In this document: positions 16,547 through 25,458 of the stretch, piece by piece
Layout of the letters: the number at the start of each line of letters is the position of its first letter
Position numbering within the stretch: the first letter of the stretch is position 1
Assembly (NCBI RefSeq): GCF_009764685.1
Contig: NZ_VHLM01000077.1
Location: 178,037 to 242,036 of the forward strand
DNA from: Flavobacterium sp. I-STPP5a
GTDB lineage: Bacteria; Bacteroidota; Bacteroidia; Flavobacteriales; Flavobacteriaceae
DNA: 64,000 nt
Direction of reading: 5' to 3'
Notes under the pieces: model-generated
Seen by the model: the letters and a program-made list of their open reading frames with translations, nothing else
Told to the model about the DNA's origin: nothing
Databases searched by the model: none
Translations under genes and position numbers: made by a program

Positions 16547-18724
16547 ATGAATACTATTCTTCACTTTATGAAAAGAAATTATAAAATACTTATTGTTGTC
16601 GCATGTATTTCGATGGCTTTATTTGCATTCAATATCAAAGGTGCAAAAAGTAATGATCCTGAAAAGGATAAGTTATTATTAGAACTATTGACTTTTGTTA
16701 TTGAGAAAGGACATTATAGCCCAGCAACAATAGATGATAGTTTTTCCAAGGGCATTTACAAGGATTACATTGTAGCATTAGATCCTTCTAAACGTTTTTT
16801 CTTACAATCTGATATTGATGAGTTTTCAAAATTTGAACTGCAGTTAGATGATCAATTATTGAACAAAGATTTAAGTTTCTTTAATCTTACTTATGATCGA
16901 TTGATTAAAAGGATGAACGAGAGTACTAAAATTTACAAATCAGTGCTTATTAAACCTTTTAATTATGAAACTGACGAGAGTTTCAATGTTGATTATGAGA
17001 AGGCACCATATGCTAAAACTCTTACCGAATTAAATGATAAATGGAGAAAACAAATCAAGTTGTCAACCCTTTCCTCATTGGTTGACAAGCAAAGATTAGA
17101 AGAAGATAAAAAGAAAAATGATGCTAAGTATGTGGTAAAATCTTTTGAAGCATTAGAAAAAGAAACAAGAGAGAGTTCTTTAAAATCTCTTGATGAGTAC
17201 TTCAGTTTTATAAAAGATTTAGATCGTAATGATTGGTTTTCAGTTTATATAAATGCAATCACAGGTCGTTTTGATCCCCATACCAACTATTTTGCTGCCG
17301 AAGAAAAAGAACGTTTTGATGTAAGTATAAGTGGGAAGTTAGAAGGTATTGGAGCAAGATTGCAGAAGAAAAATGATCTTACTGAAATATCTGAGCTTAT
17401 ATCTGGTGGGCCTGCTTGGAGAGGTAAACAACTAGAATCTGGTGATTTAATTATGAAAGTTGCTCAAGGCGATGCTGAGGCTGTTGATGTTGTAGGAATG
17501 CGTCTTGATGATGTAGTTAAAAAAATTAAAGGACCAAAGGGTTCTGAAGTACGTCTTACCATTAAAAAAGTGGATGGGACTATTAAAATTGTTTCTATTA
17601 TCCGTGATATTGTTGAAATAGAAGAAACTTACGCTAAGTCTAGTGTGGTTGAGAAAAATGGATTGAAATATGGCGTTATATATTTGCCGAAATTTTATAT
17701 CGATTTTGAAAATCCAGAGGGTAGGGATGCTGGTAAAGATATAGCTCTTGAAGTAGATCGATTAAAAAAAGAGGGTGTTAGCGGGATTGTTTTGGATGTT
17801 AGAGATGATGGTGGTGGGTCGTTATCTACTGTTGTTGATATTGCAGGATTATTTATTGAGCAAGGTCCTATAGTTCAAATTAAATCGGCTGGACGTAAAA
17901 AAGAAGTTTTGTATGATAAGGATCCAAAAATTGAATGGGATGGACCACTTGTAATTATGGTGAATAGCTTCTCGGCGTCGGCTTCTGAAATACTTGCAGC
18001 TGCAATTCAGGATTACAAGCGCGGTATTGTAATAGGAAGTAAACAAACCTATGGTAAAGGTACTGTTCAAAACGTGTATGATTTAAATACGCTTGTTCGT
18101 AATAGTGCAGTGGGAGATTTGGGAGCCATTAAAACTACTACTCAAAAGTTTTATAGAATAAATGGAGGATCTACACAGTTAGAAGGTGTACATAGTGATA
18201 TTGTGATGCCTGATCGCTATTCTTATTTAAAAATGGGTGAAAGGGATATTGATAATGCTATGCCTTGGGATAAGATTGATCAAACTAGTTATCAATTATG
18301 GAATGATAATTCTAATTTTGCCCAAGTAATAATGAATAGCAAAAACAGAATTATTCAAAACACACAATTTCAGTTAATTGAAGACAATGCTAAATGGATT
18401 GATGGACGTAGTGAGGAAAATATATACAGCTTGAACATCACTAAATTTAAAATTGCTCAAGCTCAAATTGAAGAAAAAGCAAGAAAATATAAATCAATTG
18501 TTGATTATAAAAACAATTTGAAATTCAGTTCTTTGCCAAATGAAGTGGAGGCTATGAATCAAGATAGTTCATTAAAAGAGAAAAGAGAGAGATGGCATGA
18601 AGCCTTGTCAAAAGATGTTTATGTAGAAGAAGCTCTAAATGTATTAGATGATTTGCAGTCTAAGGCATTTACTAACAAAGCATTGCCGGTTAAGGTAAAG
18701 AAAGACAAGCTTGTAAAGTCGTAA
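16547..18724 (+). CDS. prc: Carboxy-terminal (tail-specific) processing protease, S41 family
   Basis: A 725-residue periplasmic protease of the Prc/Tsp type: signal anchor near residues 10-35, N-terminal helical domain, PDZ domain (about 235-320), S41 catalytic domain and a C-terminal DUF3340-like domain. The catalytic Ser is in NSFSASASE (about residue 478) and Lys in QTYGKG (504). It degrades misfolded or tagged periplasmic proteins and trims C-termini. The frame is open from an ATG at 16490, but a candidate -7 box (TATCTTTA, 16472-16479) is so close that the start is more likely 16547 or 16568 (MKRNYKIL). A strong terminator follows. Confidence 0.9.
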   Translation: MNTILHFMKRNYKILIVVACISMALFAFNIKGAKSNDPEKDKLLLELLTFVIEKGHYSPATIDDSFSKGIYKDYIVALDPSKRFFLQSDIDEFSKFELQLDDQLLNKDLSFFNLTYDRLIKRMNESTKIYKSVLIKPFNYETDESFNVDYEKAPYAKTLTELNDKWRKQIKLSTLSSLVDKQRLEEDKKKNDAKYVVKSFEALEKETRESSLKSLDEYFSFIKDLDRNDWFSVYINAITGRFDPHTNYFAAEEKERFDVSISGKLEGIGARLQKKNDLTEISELISGGPAWRGKQLESGDLIMKVAQGDAEAVDVVGMRLDDVVKKIKGPKGSEVRLTIKKVDGTIKIVSIIRDIVEIEETYAKSSVVEKNGLKYGVIYLPKFYIDFENPEGRDAGKDIALEVDRLKKEGVSGIVLDVRDDGGGSLSTVVDIAGLFIEQGPIVQIKSAGRKKEVLYDKDPKIEWDGPLVIMVNSFSASASEILAAAIQDYKRGIVIGSKQTYGKGTVQNVYDLNTLVRNSAVGDLGAIKTTTQKFYRINGGSTQLEGVHSDIVMPDRYSYLKMGERDIDNAMPWDKIDQTSYQLWNDNSNFAQVIMNSKNRIIQNTQFQLIEDNAKWIDGRSEENIYSLNITKFKIAQAQIEEKARKYKSIVDYKNNLKFSSLPNEVEAMNQDSSLKEKRERWHEALSKDVYVEEALNVLDDLQSKAFTNKALPVKVKKDKLVKS

Positions 18725-18741
18725 TTGATTACAAACATGCG

Positions 18742-18776
18742 AAAACGCTCAAAAGTAGTTTTGAGCGTTTTTTTTA
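18742..18776 (+). terminator. Terminator after the S41 protease gene
   Basis: A 13-bp perfect stem, AAAACGCTCAAAA (18742-18754) with TTTTGAGCGTTTT (18759-18771), has a 4-nt loop and a T tract. Confidence 0.92.
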
Positions 18777-18856
18777 TGCCTATTTTTTAATATTTCCTTA
18801 TCTTTATTATTATTAGTTTTTTTTAACATTATCGAAGTGATATGAGTTTTAATCGA

Positions 18857-19699
18857 ATGAAAAAAGTAATAGGGTGTATTATAATAGTTACGACACTTTA
18901 TTCTTGTAAACAGGAGGTGTCAAATACTCAAAAAGGCTTTGCACCAATCGCTAATGAGAATAGTGAATATGCAAATGGGAGTAAACTTAAGGGCGAATAC
19001 AAAAGAGAATTTCATTTCGCTACAAATGATTTGTTACCAATATCGACCACAAATACAATTGTAAAGCACAATTATTATTCTCTTTCATATAATGAAACTT
19101 ACGAACAAGCAGAGTGGGTTGCTTATGAATTAAAGAAGGATTACATAAAGAACAATAACTTTAAACGCCCTTTTTTTATTGAAGACACCAAAGTCGAAAC
19201 TGGATCTGCTGATTGGAGAAATTATAAGAATTCTAATTATGATAAAGGACACCTTTGTCCAGCAGGCGACATGGAATTTTCTATGTCAGCGTACAACGAT
19301 ACTTTTTTCACCTCGAATATTTCTCCGCAGGACAAGCAATTTAATGGTGGTATATGGAATAGATTGGAGCAAAAAGTTAGGTATTGGGCTGTGAAAGATA
19401 ATGGTGTGTACGTAGTAACAGGAGGTGTTTTGAATAATTCCTTAAATACTATTGGTAAAGAAAACGTAGCTGTACCTCAATATTTTTATAAAATATTGAT
19501 GAATCGCTCAGGAAATAGATTGAAAATGATTGGTTTTTTAATGCCTAATCAACCAAGTGATCAACCTTTATATAAATTTGTAGTATCTGTAGATACAATA
19601 GAAAAACTCACGGGAATTAATTTCTTTCCTCAGTTAGAAGATCGTTTAGAAAACCAATTAGAAGCTAACAAAGATTATAAAGATTGGAGTTTTAAATAA
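18857..19699 (+). CDS. Secreted DNA/RNA non-specific endonuclease, lipoprotein
   Basis: A 280-residue member of the ENDO_NS (NUC1/Serratia nuclease) family. An N-terminal lipoprotein signal ends at LYSC. The active-site motif DKGHLCPAGD replaces the canonical DRGH with DKGH; the general-base His is about residue 132. The metal-binding Asn is expected in FNGGIWNRLE, which is present. It should cut DNA and RNA outside the cytoplasm for nutrition or uptake. The ATG at 18842 would add five residues; 18857 gives the better signal sequence. It is monocistronic, behind a terminator and converging with rodA. Confidence 0.88.
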   Translation: MKKVIGCIIIVTTLYSCKQEVSNTQKGFAPIANENSEYANGSKLKGEYKREFHFATNDLLPISTTNTIVKHNYYSLSYNETYEQAEWVAYELKKDYIKNNNFKRPFFIEDTKVETGSADWRNYKNSNYDKGHLCPAGDMEFSMSAYNDTFFTSNISPQDKQFNGGIWNRLEQKVRYWAVKDNGVYVVTGGVLNNSLNTIGKENVAVPQYFYKILMNRSGNRLKMIGFLMPNQPSDQPLYKFVVSVDTIEKLTGINFFPQLEDRLENQLEANKDYKDWSFK

Positions 19700-19758
19700 A
19701 TTTACAACCACACATTCAACAAGAATTAGGCTAAAAGTTTTGAAAACTTAAGCAACAA

Positions 19759-20994
19759 TTACCATTCATTTACTTTATTAGCATCCATTTTGATGAAAAT
19801 AAACAGTAGAATTGTAAAGCCCCATAAACCTGATCCTCCGTAGGAGAAAAAAGGTAATGGTACACCAATTGTTGGGAATATTCCAGATACCATGGCGATA
19901 TTTACAAAGAAGTGCGTAAACAAAATAGCCGCTACACAGTACCCATAAACTCTACTAAACTTGGTTTTTTGCCTTTCGGCTAAATATATAATTCTAAGAA
20001 ATAATCCTGCAAATAGCGCTATTACTACTAGTGATCCTGCAAACCCCCATTCTTCGCCAACTGTTGTGAAAATATAATCGGTATGTTGTTCTGGTACAAA
20101 GCCACCTTTTGTTTGTGTGCCTTCTAGAAAACCTTTTCCCAGCCAACCACCAGAACCTATTGCTATTTCTGATTGATTAGTGTTGTAGCCCGATCCTTTT
20201 AAATCTACTGCTTTACCCAATAAAATATTAAAACGGTCCCTGTGATGCTGTTTAAAAACATTATTGAAAATATAATCAACAGAAAATACAAATCCGGAAA
20301 TTAGTGCAAACAAGATACCGCTTAAGACTACATTTCTATCTGCTAATCTTGATTTATAATGAACTAAAACAATAACAAGTAAAGCTGCCAAAACAACGTA
20401 AATAGGCTCAATTATTAATGTAAGTACAAATAATAAAATGGTTATGAAGCCTGTCCAAACATACCAGGAAGGTAAACCTTCTCTGTATAAAACAATGATA
20501 AAAATACTATATATTAAAGCGCTGCCAGGATCTGGTTGCGGAAGTATAAGAAGTACAGGTAAAAGTATTATAGCTAGTGCTTGAATTTGTCTATTTGGAT
20601 CTTTTAAATTGATTTGAGAATCACTTAAAAACTTTGCTAATGCAAGTGAGGTTGCTGCTTTTGTAAATTCAGAAGGTTGTAGTGTGAAGCTGCCTATTGC
20701 GTACCAGCATCTTTGGCCAGCTATGGTTTTTCCAAATAAAAATAAACCTAGTAATGATATCAGTGCAACTACAAATATGATACTAGCATACTTTTCGTAA
20801 AACTTACCATCAACAGATACAACAATAAAGATTAGGGGTATTGTAAATAGAATGAATATCAATTGTTTCTCATAAGTGTCTTGCATAGACGATAATGAGG
20901 AGGAATATATATTCAACCAACCTAATAGCACTAGCACCGTATAAATAATGATGCTGATCCAGTCAATATTATTTGTTATACTTTGGTTTTTCAT
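19759..20994 (-). CDS. rodA: Rod-shape-determining protein RodA (SEDS glycosyltransferase)
   Basis: A 411-residue SEDS-family membrane protein with about ten helices. The segments YAIGSFTLQPSEFTK, PQPDPGSALIY and LPFFSYGGSG are the conserved SEDS blocks. RodA polymerises glycan strands in the elongasome, paired with the class B transpeptidase PBP2. Its start overlaps the end of mrdA by 26 bp, so the two partners are translationally linked. It is the last gene of the mre operon. Confidence 0.95.
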   Translation of the reverse strand: MKNQSITNNIDWISIIIYTVLVLLGWLNIYSSSLSSMQDTYEKQLIFILFTIPLIFIVVSVDGKFYEKYASIIFVVALISLLGLFLFGKTIAGQRCWYAIGSFTLQPSEFTKAATSLALAKFLSDSQINLKDPNRQIQALAIILLPVLLILPQPDPGSALIYSIFIIVLYREGLPSWYVWTGFITILLFVLTLIIEPIYVVLAALLVIVLVHYKSRLADRNVVLSGILFALISGFVFSVDYIFNNVFKQHHRDRFNILLGKAVDLKGSGYNTNQSEIAIGSGGWLGKGFLEGTQTKGGFVPEQHTDYIFTTVGEEWGFAGSLVVIALFAGLFLRIIYLAERQKTKFSRVYGYCVAAILFTHFFVNIAMVSGIFPTIGVPLPFFSYGGSGLWGFTILLFIFIKMDANKVNEW

Positions 20995-22954
20995 TAGATT
21001 GAGAAGCTAGTTTTTTTTCTTTAATGGTATCAGTAGTCAAGGGAACTTTTTTAGGTGTCCCTAACTTTAATTTTTGTAATGAATCTGCTATTTTTAATTG
21101 CAGTTTAACGGCTTCCGAAAGTCCGCCTAGCTTGGCATAACGGCCTTGTAAACTGGTTGCTAGAATTCTTTTTTCAAGGTCGACACGGGTGATTTTATGT
21201 CTTAGGTATTTTTCAATCATTAAACTTGCAATCGGTCCTGCAATTGTAGCGCCATATCCGCCATTTTCAACCATTACTGCTATGGCAATTTTAGGGTTGT
21301 TCATTGGAGCAAATGCTACAAATATAGAATGATCTTCCATTTTTACTCGAACACCGCCAATTCTAGTGGAGTTTTCCGCGGTACCTGTTTTTCCGCATAT
21401 TTCAATTCCTTCCACTCGAAGTCCTCTAGCGGTACCTAGGTTATAAACATCAAATAAACCGCTTATGATGGGTTTGAAAAACTTCTTATCAATTGTAGTA
21501 GTGTGTTTAGTAGTGAATTTGCTTTCAATTTTTACTCCTTCTATTTTTTTTATGATGTGAGGCGTGTAATAATATCCTTCATTAGCTACTGTTGCCATCA
21601 TATTTGCTAGTTGAATTGGGGTCATAAGAACTTCTCCTTGACCAATTGCATTGGATACAATTGCGGTGCTTCTCCAGCCACCATTAGGGTACATTCGTTT
21701 GTATGTTTTTGAGGTTGGTACTAATCCTCGTTTTCCTGTAGGTAAGTCATACCCCATAAATTGGCCTAAACCAAAACTTTTAAGGTGATTGCTCCAAACG
21801 TCAACTGCATAGGCTGGTTTAGCATATTTATTTATGGTTTTCATATACGCAGTTGCAAAATAAGAGTTGCAAGACTCAAAAATTCCTCTATGCAATTGAA
21901 GTGCGCCTCCATGACAGTGGCATCCCATAAATCTACCTCTAGCATAGCTAAAACCTCGATTGCAAAAGACGGTTGTATTGTAGTCGATTACGCCTTCTTG
22001 TAAAGCAACAAGACCTGTTAAAATTTTGAATGGCGAACCAGGTGGGTATTCAGCGAGTAAACCACGATCGTACAATGGTTTAGCAATAGAGTCTCGGTAT
22101 AATTTGGTGTAATTCTTAGAACGTTGTCTGCCTACTAGAATTCCAGGGTCATAAGATGGAGCTGTTACAAGTGCTAAGATTTCACCAGATTTAGGTTCAA
22201 TGGCAACAATTCCACCTCTTTTATTAATCATTAGCTCTTCTCCGTATTTTTGGATTTCGGCGTCAATGGTTAGGTTGATGTCTTGGCCTTGAACGGCTAT
22301 GGTGTCATATTTGCCTGCTTTGTAGGATCCTATTTCACGATTATGTTTGTCTTTCTGAAGATATTTTACGCCTTTAATACCACGTAATAAAACCTCATAG
22401 CTTTCTTCTACACCTTGTTTTCCAATTAAATCTCCGCTATTGTAGTAGGGGTTTTTTTCAATTAGTTTTTCATTTACTTGTGTTATAAATCCAAAAATAT
22501 TTGCTCCAAAATTTACCTCGTAATCTCTTAAGGAACGTTTTTGAAAATAAAAACCTTCGTATTTACGAATCTTTTCTTGAAAAGCAGCAAACTCAGTTTT
22601 GTTTAATTGTGGTAAGAAAACAGAAGGTAATCTTGGGCTGTAAACAGTTGCTTTTGCTATCTTTTTTATGAAATCCTCTTTTGTTATATTTAGTAATTGA
22701 CAAAACTCCAGTGTGTCAGTGTCCTTAACTTCTCTTGGGATGACCATTATGTCATAAGACGCTTGGTTAGCTACAAGTAATTTTCCGTTTCGATCATAAA
22801 TATAACCTCGTTCAGGATACTCGTACTTCTTTTTAATAGCGTTATTCTCTGATTCTAATTTTAAGGTTTCATCAACCACTTGTAAATAAAAAATCCTTAC
22901 AACCAATAATAGCGTAGCAATGATTATTAAGCCGGGCAAAAGTGCTTTTCTCAT
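20969..22954 (-). CDS. mrdA: Penicillin-binding protein 2 (elongasome transpeptidase)
   Basis: A 661-residue class B PBP with one N-terminal membrane helix (about 7-25), a pedestal/dimerisation domain and a transpeptidase domain. Active-site motifs are SPFK (Ser307), SCN (361-363) and KTGT (522-525). A Cys/His cluster, GCHCHGG (344-350), lies between the first two motifs; a zinc site in this region is known in some Gram-negative PBP2 proteins, so metal binding is possible here. The C-terminus extends about 60 residues past the domain and is Lys-rich. The gene overlaps mreD by 4 bp and rodA by 26 bp. Confidence 0.95.
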   Translation of the reverse strand: MRKALLPGLIIIATLLLVVRIFYLQVVDETLKLESENNAIKKKYEYPERGYIYDRNGKLLVANQASYDIMVIPREVKDTDTLEFCQLLNITKEDFIKKIAKATVYSPRLPSVFLPQLNKTEFAAFQEKIRKYEGFYFQKRSLRDYEVNFGANIFGFITQVNEKLIEKNPYYNSGDLIGKQGVEESYEVLLRGIKGVKYLQKDKHNREIGSYKAGKYDTIAVQGQDINLTIDAEIQKYGEELMINKRGGIVAIEPKSGEILALVTAPSYDPGILVGRQRSKNYTKLYRDSIAKPLYDRGLLAEYPPGSPFKILTGLVALQEGVIDYNTTVFCNRGFSYARGRFMGCHCHGGALQLHRGIFESCNSYFATAYMKTINKYAKPAYAVDVWSNHLKSFGLGQFMGYDLPTGKRGLVPTSKTYKRMYPNGGWRSTAIVSNAIGQGEVLMTPIQLANMMATVANEGYYYTPHIIKKIEGVKIESKFTTKHTTTIDKKFFKPIISGLFDVYNLGTARGLRVEGIEICGKTGTAENSTRIGGVRVKMEDHSIFVAFAPMNNPKIAIAVMVENGGYGATIAGPIASLMIEKYLRHKITRVDLEKRILATSLQGRYAKLGGLSEAVKLQLKIADSLQKLKLGTPKKVPLTTDTIKEKKLASQSNEKPKYNK

Positions 22955-23457
22955 CTTTTATTAGGCTTGATTAAATAGATAATAATGATGCAAATAATTA
23001 TTGTAAAGGAAGTACTTAGTAAGACTGTAAGCATTGTGTCTAAGATAAAACTCAATTGAAATGCTTCTAATAAAAACAAGGTAAAATGATGTATTACCAC
23101 CGATAATAAAATAAAAGAAAAACGCTGTGGGGTTAGTACCTCATTTAATTTTATGGTTTGGTATTCATAACTCAAACCAAATGCAAATTTAAAAAGAGTA
23201 GGGCGTAAGTAAGCTAACAAAATACATGCTGTGGCATGCGTTCCTCCAGAATTACTAAAAAGATCCAAGATGATACCTAGTAAAAAACTAGATGCCAGCA
23301 AGGCAGATTTGTTTCCATTTACAGGATACAAAATGATAAACAATACATAAGGAAACGGACTTATATAGCCTAGTAAGTTCATATTGTTGAATACGATTAT
23401 TTGTAATGCTAATAGTAGAATAAATCGAAATGTGTTGACAAACATCGTGCTATTCAT
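22951..23457 (-). CDS. mreD: Rod-shape-determining protein MreD
   Basis: A 168-residue, strongly hydrophobic protein with five or six predicted helices, the usual MreD size. Sequence conservation in this family is low, so the call rests on hydropathy, length and position between mreC and mrdA. It bridges MreC and PBP2/RodA in the inner membrane. It overlaps mreC by 8 bp and mrdA by 4 bp. Confidence 0.88.
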   Translation of the reverse strand: MNSTMFVNTFRFILLLALQIIVFNNMNLLGYISPFPYVLFIILYPVNGNKSALLASSFLLGIILDLFSNSGGTHATACILLAYLRPTLFKFAFGLSYEYQTIKLNEVLTPQRFSFILLSVVIHHFTLFLLEAFQLSFILDTMLTVLLSTSFTIIICIIIIYLIKPNKR

Positions 23458-24274
23458 CTTTTTCTTTTTTTTCTAAATTAGTAATCTCTTCTTTGTCCTT
23501 GCTTTTAATAATGTATACATGACCCAAATTAGTCATGTCATTAAATAATTTTACGTCAAGCGTATAAAAATTTGTTTGAGTATCTCTATAAATTTTTGAA
23601 ATAGTTCCAATGTTAATGTTTTCTGGAAAAATCACAGATTGACCACCTGTCACAATGGTATCGCCGATTTTTATCATTGCTAGTCGAGGTAAATCAGTCA
23701 ATTGAACAAATCCAGTGCTTTTTCCGTTCCAGTTTAGAGAACCAAAGTGATTTGACTTCTTAATCTTAGCGTTAATTTGCGATCTTTTATTCAGGATAGA
23801 AATTACGGTCGCATAATTTCTTGATGTGTTTTCTACAATTCCTACAATCCCCAAGCTGTTGATCACACCCATATCAGGTTTTACTCCGTCTAGTTCCCCG
23901 GAGTTTAATGTTAGGTAGTTTTCATATACACTATAGGAGTTGTGAATAACTTTAGAAACCAAGATATCGCTAGGTTTTACGCCTTTCAAACTGTCCATTA
24001 ATTTTACGCTAGCGGTATCTTTTTTGTTAAAGAGTAAGCTTTTAAGGGTTGCGTTTTCTTGTGCTAATGCGTCATTTTGCGCTTTTAAATTCAAATATTC
24101 ATTGACATTGTTTATCTTTTCATAAACGCCACCACTCAAAAAATTAGCAGAACTTATTATTTTACTTCTATGAAACGAGTGAGATTGAATGGTCAAGGAA
24201 AGTGATATACCCAAAAGCAGCAAAAACAGCAATCGGTTGCTGTTTTTAAAAATAAAATTAAAAATTTGCTGCAT
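23450..24274 (-). CDS. mreC: Rod-shape-determining protein MreC
   Basis: A 274-residue bitopic protein: one N-terminal helix (about 14-32), a coiled coil (about 60-85, ENATLKSLL) and the periplasmic double beta-barrel with the segments GVIGIVE-like (SLGIVGIVENTS) and GDTIVTGGQSVIFPENINIG. MreC activates PBP2. It is separated from mreB by 102 bp that carry an inverted repeat, so its expression relative to mreB may be tuned there. The C-terminal tail is highly charged (Lys/Glu). Confidence 0.93.
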   Translation of the reverse strand: MQQIFNFIFKNSNRLLFLLLLGISLSLTIQSHSFHRSKIISSANFLSGGVYEKINNVNEYLNLKAQNDALAQENATLKSLLFNKKDTASVKLMDSLKGVKPSDILVSKVIHNSYSVYENYLTLNSGELDGVKPDMGVINSLGIVGIVENTSRNYATVISILNKRSQINAKIKKSNHFGSLNWNGKSTGFVQLTDLPRLAMIKIGDTIVTGGQSVIFPENINIGTISKIYRDTQTNFYTLDVKLFNDMTNLGHVYIIKSKDKEEITNLEKKEKDE

Positions 24275-24310
24275 TTTCTTAAATGAATTATTTTAAAGTA
24301 AATTGAAACA

Positions 24311-24365
24311 AAAACTAAATCCTAATTATAAATTAAATTGGTAAACCTAACTAGGATTTAGTTTT
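24311..24365 (-). terminator. Inverted repeat between mreB and mreC, possible attenuator
   Basis: AAAACTAAATCCTA (24311-24324) and TAGGATTTAGTTTT (24352-24365) are perfect 14-nt complements with a 27-nt spacer. On the minus strand the stem is followed by TTTTTGTTT, so it can act as a partial terminator inside the mre operon. Confidence 0.65.
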
Positions 24366-24376
24366 AAGTGTTTTAA

Positions 24377-25405
24377 TTATTTAATAAGTATACTTTTAAA
24401 TTTAACTATGTTTTTCAAGGCCATACCAGTACCTCTTACAACAGCTCTCAAAGGATCTTCTGCTATATAAACCGGTAAGTCTGTTTTTTGAGAAATTCTT
24501 TTGTCAAGACCTCGTAGCATTGATCCACCACCTGCAAGATAAATACCTGTATTGTAGATATCAGCAGCTAATTCTGGCGGTGTTTGAGACAAAGTTTCCA
24601 TTACTGCATCCTCAATCCTTTGAATAGATTTGTCTAATGCTTTTGCAATTTCTCTATAAGACACTTCTACTTGTTTTGGTTTACCAGTTAATAAATCTCT
24701 TCCTTGAACAGACATATCCTCTGGAGGTGTCTCAAGATCTTCTATGGCTGCTCCTATTTGGATTTTTATTTTTTCGGCTGTGCTTTCTCCCACAAATAAA
24801 TTGTGTTGCGTACGCATGTAGTATACAATATCATTTGTAAAGACATCACCAGCAATTTTTACGGATTTGTCACATACAATGCCGCCAAGTGCAATAACGG
24901 CAATTTCAGTAGTACCACCTCCTATATCAACAATCATGTTTCCTTTTGGTTGCATGATATCAATACCAATACCTATCGCTGCTGCCATTGGTTCGTGAAT
25001 CAAGTATACTTCTTTACCATTTACACGCTCACAAGATTCTTTTACAGCACGCATTTCCACCTCTGTAATTCCAGACGGGATACATACTACCATGCGGAGC
25101 GCTGGTGTAAACATTCGTTTTTTTAATGCAGGTATGCTTTTTATAAACATACTGATCATTTTCTCTGAAGCATCAAAATCAGCAATTACACCATCTTTCA
25201 AAGGTCTTATTGTCTTAATGTTTTCATGCGTTTTACCTTGCATCATATTGGCCTCTTTACCAACAGCAATGATTTTTCCAGAAATTCTATCGCGTGCTAC
25301 TATCGAAGGGCTATCAATTACTACTTTATCATTATGTATGATTAAAGTGTTTGCGGTACCAAGGTCTATCGCAATATCCTCGGTCATGAAATCAAAAAAT
25401 CCCAT
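24377..25405 (-). CDS. mreB: Rod-shape-determining protein MreB (actin homologue)
   Basis: A 342-residue actin-fold ATPase. Phosphate-binding and nucleotide motifs are visible: DLGTANTLI near the N-terminus, VDIGGGTTEIAV near residue 160 and LAGGGSML near 290. MreB filaments under the inner membrane direct lateral wall synthesis by MreC, MreD, PBP2 and RodA, all encoded directly downstream. It lies 53 bp behind purH on the same strand. Confidence 0.97.
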   Translation of the reverse strand: MGFFDFMTEDIAIDLGTANTLIIHNDKVVIDSPSIVARDRISGKIIAVGKEANMMQGKTHENIKTIRPLKDGVIADFDASEKMISMFIKSIPALKKRMFTPALRMVVCIPSGITEVEMRAVKESCERVNGKEVYLIHEPMAAAIGIGIDIMQPKGNMIVDIGGGTTEIAVIALGGIVCDKSVKIAGDVFTNDIVYYMRTQHNLFVGESTAEKIKIQIGAAIEDLETPPEDMSVQGRDLLTGKPKQVEVSYREIAKALDKSIQRIEDAVMETLSQTPPELAADIYNTGIYLAGGGSMLRGLDKRISQKTDLPVYIAEDPLRAVVRGTGMALKNIVKFKSILIK

Positions 25406-25458
25406 AAGTTTTTTAAGGGTTAAAAGTTATTTAAAAATGCCAGACAAAGTTAAACAAA

